This document shows, one piece after another, positions 39,922 through 43,370 of a stretch of 43,370 nucleotides of DNA. The position numbers were made by a program, and so were the translations under genes. This DNA comes from Rhodobacter sp. Its GTDB lineage: Bacteria > Pseudomonadota > Alphaproteobacteria > Rhodobacterales > Rhodobacteraceae. Below the pieces are notes generated by a model. It was not told the origin of the DNA. It worked only from the letters and a program-made list of their open reading frames with translations, and searched no databases. Position 1 is the stretch's first letter. The number at the start of each line of letters is the position of its first letter. The stretch is from contig JADCEN010000040.1 in assembly GCA_020250175.1 (NCBI GenBank), positions 1 through 43,370 of the forward strand. Direction: 5' to 3'.

Positions 39922-40868
39922 GCCACAAGGCAACCGTCTGGGCCATCCAGCAGCGCGGGTTGAAACCTGCCACCAAGATCGTGCTCTGGTTCCTCTGCGA
40001 CCGACACAATCCGGATTTCGGGTGTTTTCCGACACAGGCGCGGCTGGCCGACGATGCGGAAATGTCGATCTCGGCGCTGAACGAACACCTCGCCCGGCTC
40101 GAGGAGTTGCGCCTGATCCACCGGGTTCGCGTCCATGATCCCCGCACCCACAAGCGTCAGGCCACCCGCTACATCCTGGGGTTCGAGGATGGATTTCCAC
40201 AAGAGCCAACTCCGGAAACAGGAGACGGGTTTGATGAAACGGACGAGGAACAAGACGGCGGCCCAACTCCGGATTCCGGACATGGAGCCATCTCCGGATT
40301 TTCGGCAAAGCCATCTCCGGATTTTGCCGAAAGCCATCTCCGGAATCCGGAGACTAACCTTGTAAGAGAACCCCTAAGTAAACCTGTAAAGGAGGAGGAG
40401 GGTGCGCAAGCGCGCGAGGCGATCTCGAATGAATTTTTCGGGGAACTGCTCGCAGCGCTGGGCCTCGATGCCACCGCCCTGCCCGGCTGGTGGCAAGGCT
40501 GGCCACCCCGGCTGCACGTCCAGCGATGGCGCGATAAGCTGGGGCTGACCGAGGCGGAAATCGTCGCCGCCGCCGAGGCGTCCCGCCAGGAACACCCCGA
40601 ACCGCCCGATGGGCCAAAGGCGCTGGACCGCTCCATGCAGCGCGCCGCCCAGCGCAAGCTCGAGGATGCTGGCCGAAAACGCCGAAAGCCGAAGGCGGTA
40701 CCAGCACCGGCGGCAAAGCCGATCACTGACCTGCCCGCATTCTACGCTAAGATCGTCAACGCGGACGGATACCTGCCGGTCAGCGCGATCAGCAACACCA
40801 TGCGCGATGCCATGCTAGGCCGGGGGCTGGTTACCGCCGAACGCCTGCGCGAGCGGGGGATCCGGTGA
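39918..40868 (+). CDS. Lambda-O-like replication initiator with helix-turn-helix domain (copy C)
   Basis: 316 residues from ATG 39918 (overlapping the nuclease stop). Winged helix-turn-helix at the N-terminus (PATKIVLWFLCDRHNPDFGC; SISALNEHLARLEELRLIHR), an iteron-encoded linker (about 100-155), the block LPGWWQGWPPRLHVQRWRDK shared with copy B, a Lys/Arg-rich stretch and the shared C-terminus (FYAKIVNADGYLPVSAISNT, then RDAMLGRGLVT). Replication initiation is inferred from the same design in all three copies. Its stop overlaps the methyltransferase start. Confidence 0.72.
   Translation: MSHKATVWAIQQRGLKPATKIVLWFLCDRHNPDFGCFPTQARLADDAEMSISALNEHLARLEELRLIHRVRVHDPRTHKRQATRYILGFEDGFPQEPTPETGDGFDETDEEQDGGPTPDSGHGAISGFSAKPSPDFAESHLRNPETNLVREPLSKPVKEEEGAQAREAISNEFFGELLAALGLDATALPGWWQGWPPRLHVQRWRDKLGLTEAEIVAAAEASRQEHPEPPDGPKALDRSMQRAAQRKLEDAGRKRRKPKAVPAPAAKPITDLPAFYAKIVNADGYLPVSAISNTMRDAMLGRGLVTAERLRERGIR
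40206..40355 (+). repeat. Iteron-like repeats inside O-like gene C (putative origin)
   Basis: CCAACTCCGGA at 40206 and 40263, CCATCTCCGGA at 40288, 40311 and 40334; the last four are spaced 25, 23 and 23 bp, as in gene B. The last copy forms the palindrome TCTCCGG-AAT-CCGGAGA (40337-40353), followed by TAACCTTGTAAG and an AT-richer stretch to about 40390. Confidence 0.65.
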
Positions 40869-42025
40869 ATGGCATGGTGTCACGTCCCCGGCACGGATTG
40901 TCCCTCTGCGCAGGCGGCGGAGGCCTTGATCTGGGCCTCATGCTCGCCGAACCCGGTTTTCACACCCGCGCCTTCGTCGAGTGGGAGGACTGGCCACGAA
41001 CGGTCCTCATCGCAGCCCAGCGCGCAGGATATTTCGCCCCTGCCCCAATCTGGGATGATCTTCGAAGCTTCGATGCCCGGCCTTTCCTCGGTGCCTTCGA
41101 CATCATTCTCGCCGGATATCCCTGCCAGCCCTTCAGTGCCGCTGGCAAACGCGAGGGTGCCAACGATCCCCGGCACCTCTGGCCAGATGTCGCACGGATC
41201 ATCTTCGAATGCCGCCCCCAATGGGTGTTTCTCGAAAACGTCGCCGGCCACGTCACCCTCGGACTTGAAACCGTCCTGCGAGAGCTTTGGGCAATGGGCT
41301 ACACGCCTGCGGCGGGTTTGTTCTCGGCGGCAGAAGTTGGCGCGCCGCATCAACGCCTCCGGATCTTCATCCTGGCCCACACCGATGAGCCTGCATCCCG
41401 GCACCGCGAACTACAATCCGGCCGGGAACAGCGACTTCACCCGCAAGGCGGAGGCACTGGCGCGGGGCATCACCGGCAACTGGTCGACGCCGAAAGCGAC
41501 CGATGGCGCGAAGGGTGGGCCGGGCCAGAGTTATGGATCGGGCGGGACGCCGCCACTGCCAGCGCAGGCCGCGCAATGGCCGACCCCGGCAGCGCAGAAC
41601 TGGAAAGGCAGCTCGGAGGCCAGCATCACCCGGGCCGATGGCAAATCCCGGATGGATATCCTGCATTACCGGGCGGAACAGGGCTTCACCCGCCCGGCCC
41701 CGGCGATCACGCCGGATGGGCTGCAACCCTCGCATCACGCCCCGATCTCGCGCCCGCTCTGGGCTTCGATGATTGCCTCGCATGGGCGTGTCGTCTCGCG
41801 GCGGATCCTGAAGGGCCGATCACGGCGGCGGCTGAACCCGCTCTTCGTCGGATGGCTGATGGGCTGGCCAATCGGGCACGCGCTTTGCGCTTGCTCGGCA
41901 ACGGAGTTCACCCTCTGGCAGCGGCACATGCGTGGCGCACTCTCGCAGCTGCCCATGGCCTCCGGCCCGTGGATCTGGCGGCCAACGGACCAGTCCCAAC
42001 GCTCGGCACAGATGTCCTTGTTTGA
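40865..42025 (+). CDS. Phage-type DNA cytosine-5 methyltransferase
   Basis: 386 residues. Motif I LCAGGGGLDLG (about 14-24), motif IV GYPCQPFS with the catalytic Cys87, motif VI ENV (124-126), motif VIII GAPHQRLRIFIL, and near the C-terminus RMADGLANRARALRLLGNGV, then HPLAAAHAWRTL, as motifs IX/X. The protein is thus complete. It would methylate element DNA, probably against host restriction; the target is unknown. It overlaps the O-like gene by 4 bp. A second frame is open across the whole gene (40869-42041) and encodes another methyltransferase-like C-terminus; see the separate entry. Confidence 0.85.
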   Translation: MNGMVSRPRHGLSLCAGGGGLDLGLMLAEPGFHTRAFVEWEDWPRTVLIAAQRAGYFAPAPIWDDLRSFDARPFLGAFDIILAGYPCQPFSAAGKREGANDPRHLWPDVARIIFECRPQWVFLENVAGHVTLGLETVLRELWAMGYTPAAGLFSAAEVGAPHQRLRIFILAHTDEPASRHRELQSGREQRLHPQGGGTGAGHHRQLVDAESDRWREGWAGPELWIGRDAATASAGRAMADPGSAELERQLGGQHHPGRWQIPDGYPALPGGTGLHPPGPGDHAGWAATLASRPDLAPALGFDDCLAWACRLAADPEGPITAAAEPALRRMADGLANRARALRLLGNGVHPLAAAHAWRTLAAAHGLRPVDLAANGPVPTLGTDVLV

Positions 42026-42041
42026 GGGGATGCAGCCGTGA
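40869..42041 (+). other. Overlapping +1-frame open reading frame across the methyltransferase gene
   Basis: 390 codons without a stop in the next frame. Its N-terminal half is Ser/Pro-rich and mirrors the methyltransferase frame. From about residue 165 it has SSWPTPMSLHPGTANYNPAG, QWPTPAAQNWKGSSEASITR and RRRLNPLFVGWLMGWPIGHA, blocks I know from the C-terminal target-recognition parts of phage cytosine methylases (WPTP...; LNPxFVxWLMGWP). Its end (MSLFEGMQP) overlaps the next gene start. It may be an expressed overlapping protein, or a frameshift-accessible alternative C-terminus. Long second frames are common in GC-rich DNA, so only the motifs make it notable. Confidence 0.45.
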
Positions 42042-42700
42042 CCATGCAACGACAGATCGGCCGCACGGGCCACACAAAGGTGAAACGCGCGCTGGGCGTG
42101 CAGGCGGCGCTGGAATGGGCGTTTCGGGTGGAGCAAGCGCAGCTGGAACTGCCGCCGCCAAAGGACGTGACTGAGGAAGGCTTCGGCTTTGGCCTAGAAT
42201 ACGTCCTGCTGCAACGCGCCATGCTTGGCTGCAAGGTGGACGGCGGCCAGCACAAGATGGGCAGTTACACCCATCCCGACGCCGAGGTGATCGCCGCCAC
42301 CGTCGCAGGTATGCCAGACCGCCTCGGCGGCATTCGAATGGCAATCCAGGTGGCCGAACTATCGCGTGCTGGAATGACCCCGGACTGGATGCCGGGCGTC
42401 GTCCCGCGCTGCGTGCCGATGGAAACCAAGAACAACCAGCACGGCGAACGGGCGACAACCGTCGTCGTCGGCACCGAGCGGGTGAAAACGCGCGGTAAGT
42501 GGCGAACGGTCGAGTTGCTGGCTTGCCCGGTCACCTGGCGGCCGCATCCGGAGCAGATCGCGTCCGCACGGCGCGGCTATGGCGACTGGTGGCAGGCGCT
42601 GGGCTGGGTCCGCGCGGGGCTGATCGCGGGTAGCATGCTGCGCGAGGTCGAAGTGACGGCGGCGATGCCGAAGGCGCGGCCTTGGCTGTCGGCCAGATAA
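42038..42700 (+). CDS. Phage hypothetical protein, 220 residues
   Basis: The start is GTG 42038 or ATG 42044 (MQRQIGRTGHTKVKRALGVQ). Segments EEGFGFGLEYVLLQRAMLGC, KMGSYTHPDAEVIAATVAGM and GRWRT-like GKWRTVELLACPVTWRPHPE are readable, but no enzyme motif is. Genes like this commonly follow the methyltransferase gene in alphaproteobacterial prophages. There is no membrane segment. It is the last gene of the right-island run that starts at 39033. Confidence 0.65.
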   Translation: MTMQRQIGRTGHTKVKRALGVQAALEWAFRVEQAQLELPPPKDVTEEGFGFGLEYVLLQRAMLGCKVDGGQHKMGSYTHPDAEVIAATVAGMPDRLGGIRMAIQVAELSRAGMTPDWMPGVVPRCVPMETKNNQHGERATTVVVGTERVKTRGKWRTVELLACPVTWRPHPEQIASARRGYGDWWQALGWVRAGLIAGSMLREVEVTAAMPKARPWLSAR

Positions 42701-42841
42701 GGCCGCGTGCTGTTCACCGCCCGTCAAGCCTTTGGAAACCCCGAGCAACTGTCCTAAACCGCTTCCGTTGGGCGGTTGTGCCGTCTATTGTCGCCGGAAA
42801 ACATTGTCGCGGCGGCGGCAGCCGGGGCAGGAAGGTATCTG

Positions 42842-43333
42842 ATGACGACGATTGAACAAGCTGAGGTCCGCTTTGTCGAGTTGATGGCGGAACTGCTTAG
42901 GCTGGATGAAGCGGACCGCCTCGATTTTGGATTTTACCGAGTCATTCGACACCATAATCAGGAAGTGAAAGCATTCCTTGGTCAAGTGGTCGAAAAGAAC
43001 GGCAGCAAAGCGCTGGAAGGCGGAAAGCTGTCTGAAATCCTCGCCACAGCTTTTCGCAAAGCAGATGATGAGGAATCAGCCGGAGATCGTCTTCGGCTTA
43101 AGCAAATCGAAGGCGAATTCGGCATCAAGCCGGGTATGAACGATCAAGAGCGGCTCGACCTACTGGATCAGGCCGAACGCTTTCCGGCCTTCAAATCGAA
43201 AGTCGACGAATACCGCTCGCTTCAAGAACAGCTTAGGCTCAAGTTTCAAGTGCAACACCCGGAGCCTGAAAGGTATAGGATGTTGCGATGGACCAAGGAA
43301 GCAAGCACCTCAGCAGTGAGGAACGTGGCGTGA
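42842..43333 (+). pseudogene. N-terminal part of a larger protein, cut by IS30 insertion
   Basis: ATG 42842 has AGGAAGG upstream. About 130 host residues (TTIEQAEVRFVELMAELLRL; DFGFYRVIRHHNQEVKAFLG; and a coiled helical part to VDEYRSLQEQ) are followed from 43232 by IS-derived codons to a stop at 43333. The N-terminal pattern reminds me of large DNA methyltransferase/helicase proteins of type III or related defence systems, but confidence is low. Base composition is AT-richer than in the gene run before it. With its downstream part missing in this window, activity is not expected. Confidence 0.55.
43232..43256 (+). repeat. IS30-type left terminal inverted repeat
   Basis: CTTAGGCTC (43232-43240) and AAGTTTCAAGTGCAAC (43241-43256) are, in reverse complement, the partner of the repeat at 116-140. 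The transposase ATG lies 31 bases further in. Left of it, the open frame of the interrupted gene is continuous up to this point. Confidence 0.7.
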
Positions 43334-43370
43334 TCTTTTCCGAGCATAGCCGTGGGAGTAGCCAGCGAGC
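43288..43370 (+). CDS. IS30-family transposase, N-terminal end (partial)
   Basis: ATG 43288 opens MDQGSKHLSSEERGVIFSEH, then SRGSSQR, the usual start of IS30 transposases: the 'hLsxEERxxI' segment of the N-terminal helix-turn-helix that binds the inverted repeat. The window ends in codon 28. Together with the left repeat it shows a complete 5' end. The C-terminal part of such a transposase is at 2-139. Confidence 0.85.
   Translation, partial: MDQGSKHLSSEERGVIFSEHSRGSSQR

Noticed and set aside
1-43370. CRISPR array
   Set aside because: No regularly spaced repeat-spacer pattern was found; the only phased repeats are the 23-25 bp words inside the three O-like genes, which lack unique spacers of CRISPR length.

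Overview
The window reads as a GC-rich alphaproteobacterial chromosome, most likely Rhodobacteraceae (Paracoccus/Rhodobacter-like; inferred from gene content and protein style, not from a marker gene). Genes are dense, with many ATGA/TGATG stop-start overlaps. Both ends lie in copies of an IS30-type element: positions 1-140 are its 3' end, 43232-43370 its 5' end. Its inverted repeats are recognisable at 116-140 and 43232-43256, so the window may be an assembly contig that broke at a repeated IS.

Left accessory region (about 1-8.2 kb): a cytosine-5 DNA methyltransferase cut off by the IS, a tyrosine integrase (975-2141, minus) whose ATG seems to have been lost, an inserted AT-richer stretch encoding a tandem ribbon-helix-helix protein, the remnant of an excisionase-like gene, and two lambda-O-like replication genes (3801-4784, 5691-6656), followed by small phage/island genes. 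Right accessory region (about 36.5-43.2 kb): a second related integrase (minus), a GGTGGC-repeat control region, an AlpA/MerR-like excisionase, a VRR-NUC nuclease, a third lambda-O-like gene, a phage-type cytosine methyltransferase and a gene truncated by the IS. All three O-like genes carry phased iteron-like repeats inside the coding sequence, which looks like the lambda design of an origin within the initiator gene.

Central region (8.3-30.9 kb): metal acquisition. (i) A cobalamin-riboswitch-controlled operon (8273-11508, minus): DUF1636 protein, ABC ATPase, periplasmic binding protein, FecCD-type permease. (ii) zigA-DUF1826 (plus) behind a Zur-like box. (iii) An 11-gene, largely overlapping zinc-starvation operon (21636 down to 14457, minus): hisI paralogue, zur, a 33-residue membrane peptide, znuC, znuB, znuA, a CPYC flavin oxidoreductase, a COG0523 GTPase, a WD40-like protein, a 90-residue CHEPGC protein and a P-loop-less mini-CobW-like protein. 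A second COG0523 GTPase is divergent from the same Zur-like box. (iv) A flavin amine oxidase, then a copper-type cluster (30834 down to 24256, minus): a small Cys/His protein, an MbnP-MbnH 'metallo-mystery pair', YcnI/DUF1775, a PepSY membrane protein, a CopC-CopD fusion (frameshifted in a G9 run) and TrmO. A third, weaker Zur-like box precedes this cluster. Together these suggest one metal-scarcity locus: import (ZnuABC, cobalamin/cobalt ABC), zinc allocation (three full COG0523 GTPases), a zinc-sparing HisI paralogue, and periplasmic copper handling.

At 31384-31430 lies the 3' part of a tRNA-fMet gene (minus) followed by its terminator, most easily read as an attachment-site scar with the integrated element to its right. 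Between this scar and integrase 2 is a small TetR-controlled group (DUF418 membrane protein, alpha/beta hydrolase, TetR regulator, S41-type peptidase) with three copies of a TTGAGC-N4-GCTCAR operator. Everything here was read by eye; no database search was run.
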